Positions 49,411 to 61,470 of a stretch of DNA of 64,000 nucleotides are shown in pieces. A program made the position numbers and the translations under genes. The stretch is from assembly GCF_950023065.1 (NCBI RefSeq), contig NC_088677.1:68349469-68413468 (forward strand), read 5' to 3'. How positions within the stretch are numbered: position 1 is the stretch's first letter; each line of letters starts with the position of its first letter. This DNA is from Planococcus citri. Taxonomy: Eukaryota > Arthropoda > Insecta > Hemiptera > Pseudococcidae. The notes beneath the pieces were generated by a model, which saw only the letters and a program-made list of their open reading frames with translations, was not told the DNA's origin and did no database searches.

Positions 49411-50169
49411 CAGAGGCGGTTTTACCGAATGGCACATGTGTACCATGGTAGTACACAGCGGCAAATTTTTGAATGATTTCAAAAATTTCATTCAACAATT
49501 CGACAAATTGGGTAAAATTTGGTAAAATTTCAGATAAGGACCTGTGATGAAAAAAAAACATTATATTTTACTTCTTGAAACACAAATTTTCAAAAGCTTT
49601 TGCCCTCGCTTCGCTCGGGCTCAAGCTTGTTTTCTTTTATTTTTCGGAATCAAAATTGAAATTTCTATTCTATGTAAGTTTAAAAAAAATTGAGTTTTAA
49701 TGCCAAGAAATAAACTCTTCACCTTCACATAAAAAAGACATTGTTTATATGCCTCTCAAAATACATACAAATTTTCAGACGTTTTCGCCTTTGTTTTGCT
49801 CGAGCCTGTTCTGATTTCTTTTTCAAAAGTAACTTCCTAAAAAAAAACACAATCCAGTTCTAAAATTTCAAAAACCAAAAAGTAAACTACTCGCATTGAA
49901 AAACACCGTTTTTTGGCATCTCCAAATGAAAATTTTCAAAATCTCTCGGCCTCGCTTCGCTCGGGCCAATTTCTTTTTCATTTCACAGTAAACAAATTTT
50001 ACGTTTGAGGCTTCCAAAAATCCCCAGGCAATGCTTATTGGTATATTTTTACTACATACATCAATCAAAAAGAAAAATTGGGTGCTAGGGGAGGGGGGTA
50101 AATTGCTAATGATGACGGGGCGGCAAAAAATTTCGTGCACACAGCGGAAAATAATTAAAACCGCCCCTG
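49411..50169. mobile_element. hAT-like non-autonomous element with exact 8-bp target duplication
   Basis: The ends CAGAGGCGGTTTTA and TAAAACCGCCCCTG are inverted repeats with one mismatch, and AGTGTCTT stands intact on both sides (49403-49410 and 50170-50177), exactly the 8-bp duplication of hAT insertions. The interior has three copies of a unit of about 170 bp with the core gccctcgcttcgctcgggc (about 49603, 49788 and 49949). No transposase frame is seen. Removing it restores a single open stretch across the insertion point for some tens of codons, but I recognise nothing in that host sequence. Confidence 0.88.
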
Positions 50170-50553
50170 AGTGTCTTCATAAATGAGATTGAAGAAGATA
50201 TCAAGAATACTCCAAACGACGTTGGTATTCCTCCATAATGAAGCTTGGGAAATCGACGACCTCAACACCAAACTTCCATCTGCAAGAATCAAAACTGATG
50301 CATGGTATCATCTTTGTAAGTTGCGTGAATTAAAAGAACAGCAGAATTTACCTTCGATCACCAGCAGCAAATTACATATTTATCAACAAATTGGATCTCA
50401 AGCATGATGTTTACATTTCATTGAATAATTACATCTAGGTTTCAGTTTATGGAGCCTGCGCTAATAATGGATTTCCACATGCAATAGCTGGTATTGGAAT
50501 CTGCTGGCATCCTGAGGAAACAAAAAACATCTCAGAAAGAATCATGAACTTAA

Positions 50554-51109
50554 CGTTACCTTAATGCCAAATCTGTGTATGTCCATCAAAAAAAAATTGT
50601 CTTTTTGTGTCACTGATAAGACTCTGGGCCCTGGGGTGCCCTGAATTAAAAAATTTGCATCTGAGTGCAGTAAAAGTGCACCACAAAAGATGCACAAAGC
50701 TGACCAATGTTCAATCAGAACTCAACAAACCCTTGTGAACATATCCAAACCTTATCAGTGATGCGTAAAATTGTACTTTTTTTGTATGGACATACACTGA
50801 TTTGGCATTAAAGTAATGTCAAATACTATCAACTAACAATACTGGTAACTCCATTTAAAATACATTGAGCGTTTTTGTCGCAGCAAAAGCGCGATCTAAA
50901 CAGCCTGGACTGAAACTAACTCTTATCAAAAATGCTCTGATTGGTTGGTTCATCACTGGTTTCAATCTTGCACGTCCGGGAGATTCAAATCAGCAAATGA
51001 GATGCTTGTGTAAAATTTATTTACATGCCAGGCCGCTAGGAGGATAAAACACTATTTTTTGATGGAGTTGCCAGTATTGTTAGATGTTAGTTGATAGTAT
51101 TTGGTAACA
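50554..51109. mobile_element. TTAA-flanked inverted-repeat element (outer of a nested pair)
   Basis: TTAA at 50550-50553 and at 51110-51113 bracket inverted ends CGTTACC and GGTAACA. The further inverted arm (aaatactatcaactaac then aatactggtaactccat on the left; complement at about 51055-51103) begins on the left only after the inner element at 50561-50810. TTAA targets are typical of piggyBac-type elements, but the ends do not show the usual CCC start, so the family is provisional. The 60-codon frame inside is not supported as a gene. Confidence 0.55.
50565..50806. mobile_element. TTAA-flanked miniature hairpin element (inner of a nested pair)
   Basis: Inverted arms of about 40 bp start TGCCAAATC and contain gtgtatgtccat. 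They are flanked on both sides by TTAA (50561-50564 and 50807-50810). It sits within the left arm of the outer element, so it inserted later. It is non-coding, 242 bp. Confidence 0.65.
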
Positions 51110-51139
51110 TTAAATTATACTCTTACAAACAGTTTATCA

Positions 51140-51330
51140 CTTATTACAAGAACTGCTAAAAAGTCTCGCTTTTTAACAAAAATTGAGAAAAAGTTTCATT
51201 CTTAACAAAAATTGTCAAAAAGCCTTGCTTTTTTTAAATTATTGTTGTAGCCTCTCATTCAACCAAAAATTTCCAAAAGTCTCGCCATTTGTTAAAATTT
51301 CCATAAAATCTCATTTTTGACATGTGATCT
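51140..51330. repeat. short array of the aaaaagtctcgctttttaac minisatellite
   Basis: Five or so diverged units with aaaagtctcgcttttt and aacaaaaattg blocks. It has the same style as the arrays at 1.9, 7.3-8.8 and 47.3 kb. Confidence 0.6.
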
Positions 51331-51389
51331 ATTGCATTCAATTTGAGACATTAAGCTGGGCTTTTAAAAACATGAAAAATTATTTAATA

Positions 51390-52000
51390 ATCTTAAGAGA
51401 CCAGACAGACATGCAAACAGGTGACCTTGAGAGGCTGAGCAGGTAAGTCAGTGACCTTAAGAAGTCAGATAAATCAGTCAACAACTGCTTACCGTAATAT
51501 ACCAGACAGACAGATCAATGACCTTGAGAGGCCATTTTGGAAAAAAGACTACTACCTACCTTGAGAAAACAGGCGTATGAGTCAATGACCTTTAGAGGTC
51601 AGACAGGTAGACATATGACCTTGGGATGCTATATTGATGCTCCAATGACCTCAATTAATTAAGAAGTCAGACAGGCAGACTGAATGCCTTCAGAAACTAG
51701 ACAGATGGGTCAATGACCTTAAGAGGTCAGACAGAAAGACATACGACCTTGAGAAAACAGACAGACAGACGATAGACAGTTTGCTCAGTGACCTTGGAAG
51801 GCCAGACCGTCGAGTCAATGACCTTAAGAGGCCATACAGACCGACATACATGATCTTAGGAAATCTCCAATGGCCAGAAGCCAGACAGGTAAATAATGGG
51901 CTTGAGAGGCCAAAAAGACAGGTCAGCAATAACCTTAATAAACCAGACATACAGGCTGACAAACGACCTTGGGAAGTTTGACAGATAGATAGGTCAGTGA
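51390..52000. repeat. minisatellite with gaccttgagaggccagacag unit
   Basis: Roughly fifteen tandem units of 30-60 bp built from gtcaatgacctt, gagaggccagacag and gcaggtaagtc-like pieces. Length varies by loss or gain of the agacagacag part. It is non-coding. Confidence 0.85.
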
Positions 52001-55000
52001 CTATTTTCTAATAAAACTCAACATCCTCCGAAATGTAAGAGAGGACAGACAATTCTTCTTCCTCACTTGCCCGTATCCGGACATTGCGACTACAAAATTC
52101 CCGCAACCAGTTTTCTTCTTCGATATTGTTGTTTTAATATTTTTTTTGTGTAGTTGACCAAATTTGGATACCCCAACACATGAGAGGGTAGGAGGGGGGA
52201 GGGGGTTGTATCCGAAAAATCAATCAAGTGTTTCGGTTGCTTCCCTTCTTCCCTTCCTCATATCTTTTTTTTCTCAATAAAAATAAGCGAAAAAATTTAT
52301 TCTTCGGAACAAAAAATTGTTTAAATTGAAAGTGTGTTGATTTAATCCAGTTGAACTTTCAAGCAACGGAGATTATTTCAGAATTCACGAGCTCGTTTGC
52401 AGAAGTTCTATGTTGAGGAAAAATATATAACCATTTTACCGAAAATAATTTAGAATTGAAATTAAACTCCAACCATTCGCGCGCTCTCTTATTTTTGTTC
52501 CATTCTTTTCTTTTAGTATTTGTATTGTACTCGTATATATGGGGTACCTGGGAAAGATAACAATTAAAAAGACTTATCTTCTTTTCGGATTGATTTAAAC
52601 GTTGAAAATTCTTTCAGAAAAAGAAAGCACAGAGCGTAAAACTGTTTACTTTTGCTCGAACATGTTTTCAGAATGCTTAATAACTAGCTTAGCTTTTTCG
52701 CAAAGGTCAAGAAAAAGGTACATTGTGAAATTTTATCGTAAAGGATTCCAATGCTATAGTTATACGTTGAATGTTGAATCATCTTTGAAAAAAAATTTTT
52801 CAATAATTTCTGACTGGTATAGGCGATGAGAAAAGCAGAAAAAACTTCGCCAAAGTTTCCTTTTTTCCTTTTTTTTTTAACATAACAAATTTAAAAGGTT
52901 TTGTTTCGTGTTATCGTCCTTTGTTGCGAGACAGAATTTTTTGTAACCTGAAAATACACCTATCGGAAACAGACTTTATTGTTTTTATTTTCGATTGAAT
53001 TAAAAATACTCTCGAAAATGTCGTATTGGTAAAGGAATGAAAGTATATCGACTCTCTTTTATTATAATTGAGTCGCTTCGAGCTTTGAATAATTTTTTTT
53101 TCCAACGATAACAAAAAAGAGAAACGAATAAATAAATAAAATAAAATTGGTATACTTATCCCTATCGAATACGAATGAATCACCGGTGTGTTTTTCTTTC
53201 ATAAAGACGGGATGAAGTTTTAGAAATGAGTCATAACGATGTTGAAATTTCCCTAGCAGCGAGTATTTTAAAATTCGTTTGAAAATACGTCGGGAAATTT
53301 CTGCAAATTACACAGCCTTTGCTTTGTACATGTACAGCCTAATTATTCTTTTGATCTATCGAAACCTTAATCGTGTAATGGTGTTTGTTGTTTTTGGGTA
53401 ATTTATTCTCGATAAATACCGAATATCGTTCAAGCAAGGTTAACTTTCAATTTCAGGGATTGTTTTGATAAAGTAGATAATTACGTACCTATACGCTTCC
53501 TTTTATCCGCTTTGGTGTGGATTTTTCATTTTTGTAAATTATGAGAAAGAGAAACCGATTACGGCCTTGGATTGAACTTGATTCTTCAACGTTAGGGAAT
53601 TTGTGAGAATATTCGAACTAAAAAGTACGTGTAAAATTATTTTCAGTTTACTCGTTTAAAAATGCATGTGTGATCTCAAAATGCACGTCTAAAGCACTAA
53701 TTTCGATACGAGTATCTAGGGTTGATTGTTGATTGTAATTTTTGATGATATTTGAGCCATGTTTTCGAGTAAGTGCCTACTATTTTAAAGCCTCGGGTAA
53801 AGCTTAAGATTATTTAATCTTTGAAAATTTTTTCATTAAAAAATTCTAATTAGATTTAAAACACCTACAAACTGGGATTCATCTTCAATTTCGTTGAAAA
53901 AATTCTCGCAATCAACTCTAGGTGTTGAAGAAACTTCGGCTTTCTATCCAAATTGGATCAAATTTTGATAATTGTATCGGCCAAATTGGAAGCATTATCA
54001 AAATTTTCGGAAAATCAAATCGAATTGTTTGAATTTATCAACATTTTTTGAAATCAACATCAAGACTAATAATTTTGAATATCGTATTCTGAAAACATAT
54101 AAGGTGGCGTTGTCTGCAAACTGTATTCAAAGTTGTTGATAGAATTGCATAACCAGTTTGCCGCAGATAAAATCCAAGAGTCCATTCTCTACGACTTATT
54201 CCTCATCATTCATCAAGTCTTGAAATTACGCCAGACATTTAAAAACTTTGAAAAAAATGACCAACTTCTCACGTACGAGTACTTCAACATTATGTCAGAG
54301 TTTTTGGTCTTTTGTCCGACTTTTATGAACTTGGAAAAAATCAAGATGAATTTTTGAGATTGTGACAGGCTTTTGAATTGTGTCCACAAACCTGAGTAGT
54401 GATGATATTTGAAAACAATTTTGATCAGTATATCACAATATTTTTTCGAGAGATATCAATGAATATTTGCTATGGGGGACAATCAAAATGTACTTGAGTT
54501 ACACTTTATGATAAATCAATGAAAAAAATTGTAAAATGTAAAGTCTATTTTCTGAATCATTTAACACATCATTTTGTATTTGTAACATGGTACGATACAT
54601 ATGAGATTTTCAATACCTTGGCAGCAGAGTTGGGACGATTCCTCAGTTCTTCAGAATCGGACTTGTGAAGTATATGGTTCTCATAACAGTCTCAATTCTT
54701 TCTCGAAGCGAATCTGGTTCTAAATCCAATTCTTTTGCGGTTCACGATTCCCTGCTATTCCCAAATACTATTTTCATCTTCAGGATTTAATGAATAAATT
54801 TGAAATGAAATGAGTAATTGTCTCAACTACATTTGTTTGTTGCTGTGGGCAGGGAATCGCTGGGAATTGTGAAGGCGCGATTTTCCATTAAAGGGAATCA
54901 GAAACTCTAAAAATTTGATACTCTCAAATTTCTCTCCATCAGTCTCACATATAATGTGTGGGGGGAGGGGGAGTTGAGGTATCCATTCTGGATAGGTAGA

Positions 55001-55370
55001 TATGTTAAGTAAAATGGAGTCAGGGCTGTTGAATTACTGTAATTTATTCGCTGGTAAAACACCAATTTGGAAATGAAGAATTATTTGTAGTTTGACTTCG
55101 AAGTTTTGACTTTCTGACCAGCCTCTGAAGTAAATTTTCATCAGTTAGGTGTCATGGAAATTTATAGGGAAAATTTTTGGTTACTTTCAAATCATAAATT
55201 TTGGTGGAAATTTGGAAATTTATAGAGGAAAGTTAGAAAAAAGTGTTCAATTTTGCCTTTTGGTAAATTACGGTAGAATACAGTAATAAACTTTTGGTAA
55301 AATATGGTGAAATAGTGAAATACCGCCATAATTTAGCGACATAAATTATCTTACAGCCCTGAAAGGAGTA
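52001..55370. other. no gene supported; presumed intron
   Basis: A+T-rich, with a G-run near 52193-52206 and short accidental frames only. Confidence 0.4.
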
Positions 55371-55614
55371 TTTGGACATAGCACGCAGAGTGGCTGAACT
55401 CTGGTGACAAAATTGAAAATGTGCGAAAAGGTGAACAACAAACCCTCCGCCATCCTCTTTGCCATCCTCAAGAACAAACGGAACCATTAATATTTATATA
55501 TAAAGTCAATCAACAGAACAATGTTGTGATTGGTTGTCAACATTTGTTGTTCACCTTTTTGTTACCTACTTAACAATATGCACACTAGCGCCCCATACCT
55601 ATTCTATGTCCGAA
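55371..55614. mobile_element. TA-flanked miniature element with nested inverted repeats
   Basis: The ends TTTGGACATAG and CTATGTCCGAA are inverted copies, with TA on each outer side (55369-55370 and 55615-55616). Inside, aaaaggtgaacaacaaa (55427-55443) and its complement (55543-55560) form a second inverted pair. The TA target suggests a Tc1/mariner-type miniature element. It is non-coding, 244 bp. Confidence 0.5.
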
Positions 55615-55735
55615 TACACCCTTTTTTTTTTTTTTTTTTGCAGGTTCCCCAGTCCCAACATCTTGTGAGTGGGGCTACTTTATTGTGGAATATGGGGGTA
55701 CAACAACTTACCTAGAGGTTCCTCATTACTATTAT

Positions 55736-56454
55736 GTGTCGACCCATACAGAAAGGGGACACGCAACCCAAAAATGGATTTTTTTTAAATGATTGATTTT
55801 TATGTGAAATTCATTGTAGAATCCGATGAAACCATCGTTGAGACCGGATTTTTACTCTAAATGGGTGAAAAATGGTTCTAAAGTGATGTACCTCAAAATT
55901 TATTGCTCACAAAAGTCGAAAAATGGTGCAAAAAATCTGAAAAAATGAGTAAAAAATGAAAATTTTATAAAACCTCGCGACTTTAATAAGAAATAAATGA
56001 AAAAAAATCATAAAAAATTTTTGATCCAAGCGGGGCTCGAACCCTGTACCACCAGCGTGGGAATCCGTCGCTTGGACATCTAGCCACCAAGAATGATTTG
56101 GAAAACATGCTTTCTAATAGTATTGAACTATTTGTAATTTTAATGTTGAACTTCATTAAAAATACAACAAGAACCAGAAAATACCGTCACAATTAAAAAA
56201 TATCGCCACAATCGGCCGCAAAAGATTTTTTTATCAAAACTAAAAATTAATAACTTGATAATATCAACTGAATAATCCTGAAAAATCCACAAAGAGAATA
56301 CCAAGAGTGTGTCTTAAACACACCCAGCGGTAACCATCCTAATATTTCGAAAATTACAACAGGAAAATTCAAAAACAACTTCAAAAACTTTAAACACGTT
56401 TTTCTCAAAAACTTGTTTTTGGGCGTGTGTCCCCTTTCTGTATGCGTTGACACA
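55736..56454. mobile_element. TA-flanked Tc1/mariner-type MITE
   Basis: The 28-bp ends start TGTGTC and share catacagaaaggggacac, with two mismatches, and are bracketed by TA (55734-55735 and 56455-56456). No transposase frame is present in 719 bp. It contains a tRNA-like sequence on the minus strand (separate entry). Confidence 0.75.
56033..56093 (-). repeat. tRNA-like relic inside a DNA MITE
   Basis: Minus-strand TGGCTAGATGTCC (box A-like, from 56086) and GGTTCGAGCCC (box B, 56043 down to 56033) are 54 bases apart end to end, as in tRNA genes. The stems do not close, so it is not a functional tRNA. It may be a captured SINE head. Confidence 0.45.
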
Positions 56455-56546
56455 TATGCCCTTAACATTACACAACTTATCAATATCATAACTTGATTAA
56501 GTTAACTTAATCTTAACTTATACCTACTTGATTGTAATTAATAATA

Positions 56547-57098
56547 CAGTGGAACCTCGATAACTCGAAATCCTAGGGGAATGGTCATTCATTCGGCTTA
56601 TAGAGGTTTTCGAGATAATCAGTTTCAAGTTATGCAGGTACAATTTTGAGAGGATTTGAGTCATAGAGGTTTTACAAAATGAATGAATTGAGGGATATGT
56701 AAGTGCATATAAGATATGTAGAAGTATGAATTGAAATATTTGAGTTATAGAGGTAAACGCCAGACAACGTACAACTTATAGAGGCTTTCTCACTATTTTT
56801 GGCAAAAGTTTAGCTTGGAGTTATAACTGAGATATGTAAGTGCATAAAAGATAGAAGTATGAATTTAAAAATATTTGAGTTATAGAGGTAAACGCTCAAC
56901 AACGTACGACTTATAGAGGCTTTCTTGCTATTTTAGGCAAAATTTTAGCTTTGAGTTACAACTGGTTTGTATAGTTAATTTTGACTTATCCGAGTAAAGT
57001 TAACATTGAGTGTTATGGAGATTTCAAGGGGAATGGAGGTTGTTTTGGCTAATAGAGGTTTTCGAGTTGAAGGGTTTTGAGTTATCGAGGTTCCACTG
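56547..57098. mobile_element. pogo/Tigger-like MITE with internal 135-bp duplication
   Basis: The ends CAGTGGAACCTCGATAACTC and its exact complement GAGTTATCGAGGTTCCACTG are flanked by TA (56545-56546 and 57099-57100). CAGTG-type ends with TA duplications fit pogo-group Tc1/mariner elements. The interior repeats gagttatagaggtaaacgc and cttatagaggctttct in two tandem copies offset by 135 bp (56742 and 56877). It is non-autonomous, with no transposase frame. Confidence 0.82.
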
Positions 57099-57100
57099 TA

Positions 57101-60100
57101 CTTACACCATTGATCCAGCCATGGTCTGAAGTTGTTGTTCCTCTGGCAGAGGGGTAGTGTGGTGTGATTCTCGGGTTGAGATACATGAAACATAAGGAAT
57201 CAGCATTAGTGTGTCACATGCATAATAAGATGAACATAGTAAGAAATATAGTAACCACACCAACTCATGACCCACTACTAGGATGCTCAGCATACATTTA
57301 CTGTTTGGATGCTTGTGGAGTACCTATACATACTCCTCACCGGGCGTTTCTCCATTAGGAATGCCTTAAGGTAAACCCAGAGGGGGCATATGTGATATAC
57401 TACCATGCCTACTGTACTTATTCAGAAAATTCTGGAGAGTCATTATTCATTAAATTGTATAATTTTCATCTATTTTTTTGCTGTTTCCACCAATTTCTTC
57501 TCATTTTCTGAGTATTATGATGAAAGCCTGACTTTTCAAATAAAGCGCTATGATGTTCTCCAGTTTTTCACAAATTAATTGAAAAGGTAGCATTTTTTTG
57601 TAGCTGTTTCCAAACACAAAGACTTGATATTTTTTTTCTCAGAAAACTTCTCGCTCTTGAGCTTACCTCCACCCAGAGCTTGAAAACAAGCCAAGATAAA
57701 TCGACTTCTACGAGTATATGACCTTGAAATCTTAAGACTCTTTCTTTTACTTCCATTTCAGTCTTTCAGAGGTTTTCATCTACGCTATGCGGGTGTTGTA
57801 TTTTCATTTTCAACTCGTCAATGCAAAGTTGACGTGAAAGTGAAAGAAAGGTAGCATTTTCGCCAAATGCCGACATTGGTTGCCTCAAAACTAACGAGCT
57901 CTTTGTGGAAAAAGTGAAATTTTCCACGCTGGTTTCACGTATGTACTGTACCCTATATACGCTGGTTTTCTCGACTTGACGCTTTTATCGCGATGTAATT
58001 AAGTAAATGTCAATTAATTGTTGCTCAGTTGTTGATGGAATACGTTCGAATGAGACATTATTAATAGCGTGTTGATTCGAAAGCTTTGGGCTAACTGCTA
58101 TGTAGCTACATATTGGAAATCATTAATCACTCGTTTCCTAGGAGCTTTGCTTTGTGATGAACACGATATGAGCTATGTGTGTGTGAGGAGAAGAGAGAAA
58201 TTGTGTAAAAGGCCATGTAATGTTCTTTTTTTCTCCAGATACTTACATTTAAAATTTCAACGTGCGTGGTGCTTTTACATCTCGGTGGTTATATGGTTAA
58301 AACCATAGACGAACTTATAGTTTGAACGAATACGTTGCGGTGTGAGAGAGAAAGACGACGGAGAAAATGAAACCATCAAACCATCATAAGCTAAAGTTGG
58401 CGTAAAATTTATATCATCGTTGAAATGAAACACGTGCGAGTTAATTTTCTTAATTTGTGTACGAGTACAAGAAAGTTTTGTTTGGTTGACAATGATGACG
58501 ATGACGTCTCATGGTTGTCGAAGTCGAAGTCGTTGCCATTGCTGCTGTGTGGTACCTATTTTATGTATTATTCGTAGGTATTTGTACATACAAATGTGTA
58601 GTATGATGCTAGATGGGGTTGTGTGTACCCCTCGAATTCATCGCCGAACGCAAACTTAACGTTACATCATTTATGATATTACCCCATTATTGTGGTTGAA
58701 ACCTTACGTATAATATAAAAGCGTAATATTATAACAAATTAATGTCGATCTGCTTCGACGCGATATCTTCTCGCCGTAAGCTCGACTCCTCGCGAATCAT
58801 TCGACGTGTACGATACGAAAATAAGCTTGTCTGTCATATTTTATATGCGTACCTCGTTCGTTTTGCTTGCTCCGAAGCTATCTATACGCATAAAGCATTG
58901 ACGCGAACTGTACCGAAAATTAAATTTGTTTCGTTGTTCTATTTTTACAGCAGCTTTAAAGACTTAAAATGATGTATTAAGATTTACCAAAGTGTGGTTT
59001 TAAGCTGACGATTTCATTTCGCCGAATTTCACCCCATAAAGATGAAGATTGATGACGCGATGAAATACAACGTCGTGTCAAACTATAGGCCTTCTACGTC
59101 TATAAAATTAAATCCCCTGTACATTTTTCCACTTTTTTTTCAATTCAATTACTCGTTTTGCTGGAAAATCTGATTGACTTTATGGACCATGTTTATTTTT
59201 AGTCGTTTTTTTTTCGCTTCCTTTTAGTATCTAATCGGTCTTTTCAAAGTCGTTTGGTACCTTTTTTTGGCCAAGTTTGTATCAAACATGAAAAAATTAC
59301 ACGGTGTTTTGAAATTTTTAAAAAAGGTTTTTTTCTTTCGACTTTTATAGGTACCCGAATTTTAGATCGAATCGAAATACAAGAAGGGAATTAACGCTCG
59401 TTGAAATTTATTTATAAACGTTTCCCTTCCCCCTGCCACCTTACGATAAAAAGTCGACGAAGAGAGCTTGTTTTAAACTCATGTCGACGTAAATTTATGA
59501 CGCTTTTTTGAATGGGGAAAAATTCAGATTAAGGACTATTTACACCTGTCACTCGAATATTCAAGTGATCGGCGGAATATATTACGAGGGTTTGATGATA
59601 TTTCCAGGAACGAGATTATGAAATTTGCATTTTCATTATTAACGCGACCGTGAAAATAATTTTTACGCGGACTTATCGCGACAAATTTTTAATACGGATT
59701 TTCATCGGTAATACCACGTCAAGTGGCGGGTATTTAATCGACGCCATCGAGGATGCCTATTATTATGTAGCGTATTAAGGCTGAAATTTTGTCATTTGGA
59801 ATAACACGAGAGATACAGATATTTTATACCTACTAATGTAGCTAAGTAAGTATTAGGTTTTATCGGAGTTGCAAAAATTTAGTTTGCTCGAACGAGCGAA
59901 CGTTTATAATTTTAAACGATGTTTCGGCGACTCTTTTGTATCCTTGTGGCGTGATGTTTTACGAGTAAATGGTGGATAAATTTTTGGGTAAATTTTCGAC
60001 ACCTTTGGGTGATGAAAATATATGTATTAAAATGATGGAAACAGATGTCTCCGATGGGAAACGAAACTGGAGAATTTCAAATTAATGCGTTCGCAAGCTT

Positions 60101-61005
60101 CGATATGAGAAACACGAGCTCATATTCTGAATGGTTAATGAAGGGAAAATTGCTGTGCTTACTGCCTAGACAGCCTAATTGTAAATAAATTGCCATTCCT
60201 ACTACTTTTTTTCCAAAATTCGAGTGAAGGTTAGGTATTTTGTAGAATCGTTCTGAATTTTAAATAATTACATTTTTTTCAATGGTATGTAAATAAAAAT
60301 TGAAAAATAGCAAGAAACTGATGTATTTCAAATATGTAAACTCGAACTAATAATGCGATTGGGTCCTTCGATTTTACTCGATTTTGATAAAAGTAAAAAC
60401 CTTCTGAAGGGCACCTATACAGTTCGTGCACAAAAATAATTAAATATTCGAATTCAACATTCTCCAATTAGGTACTTGAAATCAACTTGTCACACCTCAA
60501 TATAGAGTCGAATCAAAATTTGAGGTTCCTTGGATAAGAAACACGGATCAAACTATACAATTCGGATAAGGGGGGGCAGATGGCAAAAACTTGATAATTA
60601 TTGTGTGTTGAATTTAAAAGTGGATGTCTTACTTATTGTACATAATAGATTCCCCCTTATAGAATTTTAAATGCTGTGCTGTGAGATGATTAGCAAACCA
60701 TTAACTGACCATTTATTTTGTTTTTTTGTTTCAGGTGAGTACAAATTTTCATCATTCGAGTAAAATCACACGACGATAGTAATGAGTAAGTAATTCGTTT
60801 GTGATATACTTAAGCCTATGCAAAAATTTATTGATGATTCATGAATTTAAATGAGCGAAAGATTTCGATTGATGAGGGTTCAAGTTGGGTTTGATGCTAA
60901 ATGATCGAAGAAAATGACAAAGAGATAGGTTCTTTATTTTTCATCTGTCCCAGCCCTACTAACCTCGAATGTTCTTTCTCTTCTCGTTCTCATTTCCTTT
61001 GTTAG
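57101..61005. other. no gene supported; presumed intron
   Basis: No domain-bearing frame. The frame at 58742-58972 is CpG-rich but has no motif. The ratchet-like site at 60734 is listed separately. Confidence 0.4.
60721..60740 (+). promoter_or_regulatory. candidate recursive splice (ratchet) site
   Basis: A T-rich tract runs straight into tttgtttcag|gtgagtac, so a strong 3' splice site (AG at 60733-60734) abuts a strong 5' splice site (GT at 60735-60736) with no exon between. This is the ratchet-point structure known from long Drosophila introns. It lies on the plus strand, inside the presumed more-than-25-kb intron that starts at 38650. It could also be the acceptor of an exon with an accidental GT. 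Confidence 0.5.
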
Positions 61006-61470
61006 AGTAAATTTCCGCTTTTCATCCCCATTTGATGAAATTTTGTTGAAATTTCGAGTTTCAAAAATCTGCTGGAGACTTCAGGAATTTTCAAAAAGTC
61101 GCTGGAGGCTCCAAAATGACTTGAACCCACCTGGAGTCGTCTTCAGAGAGTGCTAAAATTGGAGTGCAGAGTAAATTTCCGCTTTTCATCTCCACTTGAT
61201 GAAATTTTTAAGTTTCAGAAATTTACTGGAGGCTCCAGTAATTTTCAAAAAGTCGCTGGAGACTCCAAAACGACTTGAAATCCACCTGCAGTCAACTTCG
61301 TAGCGTATTGAAATTAGTTTGCAGAATGAATTTCGTCTTTCCAACTTCATTTGAAGAAATTTAGTGGGAATTTCAAGTTTCAAAAATCTGCTGGAGGCTC
61401 CAGAACTACTCTAAATGGTCTGAAACAGTTTTCAATCGATTTGGCTGGTGGAAAATAGGGTAAATCCCAA
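61006..61470. repeat. three-unit tandem repeat, about 155-160-bp period
   Basis: The block agagtaaatttccgcttttc ... gatgaaatttt ... ctgctggaggctccag ... ttcaaaaagtcgctggag recurs from about 61006, 61168 and 61324, with a decayed fourth start near 61455. Confidence 0.8.

Noticed and set aside
49262..50407. A coding gene interrupted by the 49.4-kb element
   Set aside because: Joining across the insertion gives an open stretch of some tens of codons that soon hits stops; no domain recognised.
50865..51047. 60-codon frame MSVFVAAKARSKQPG...
   Set aside because: Lies inside the TTAA-flanked element, with no motif or gene structure.
51390..52000. CRISPR array
   Set aside because: Units are variable tandem repeats without constant repeats and unique spacers; the context is eukaryotic.
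56033..56093. Functional tRNA gene on the minus strand
   Set aside because: Stems do not close; the sequence lies inside a MITE.
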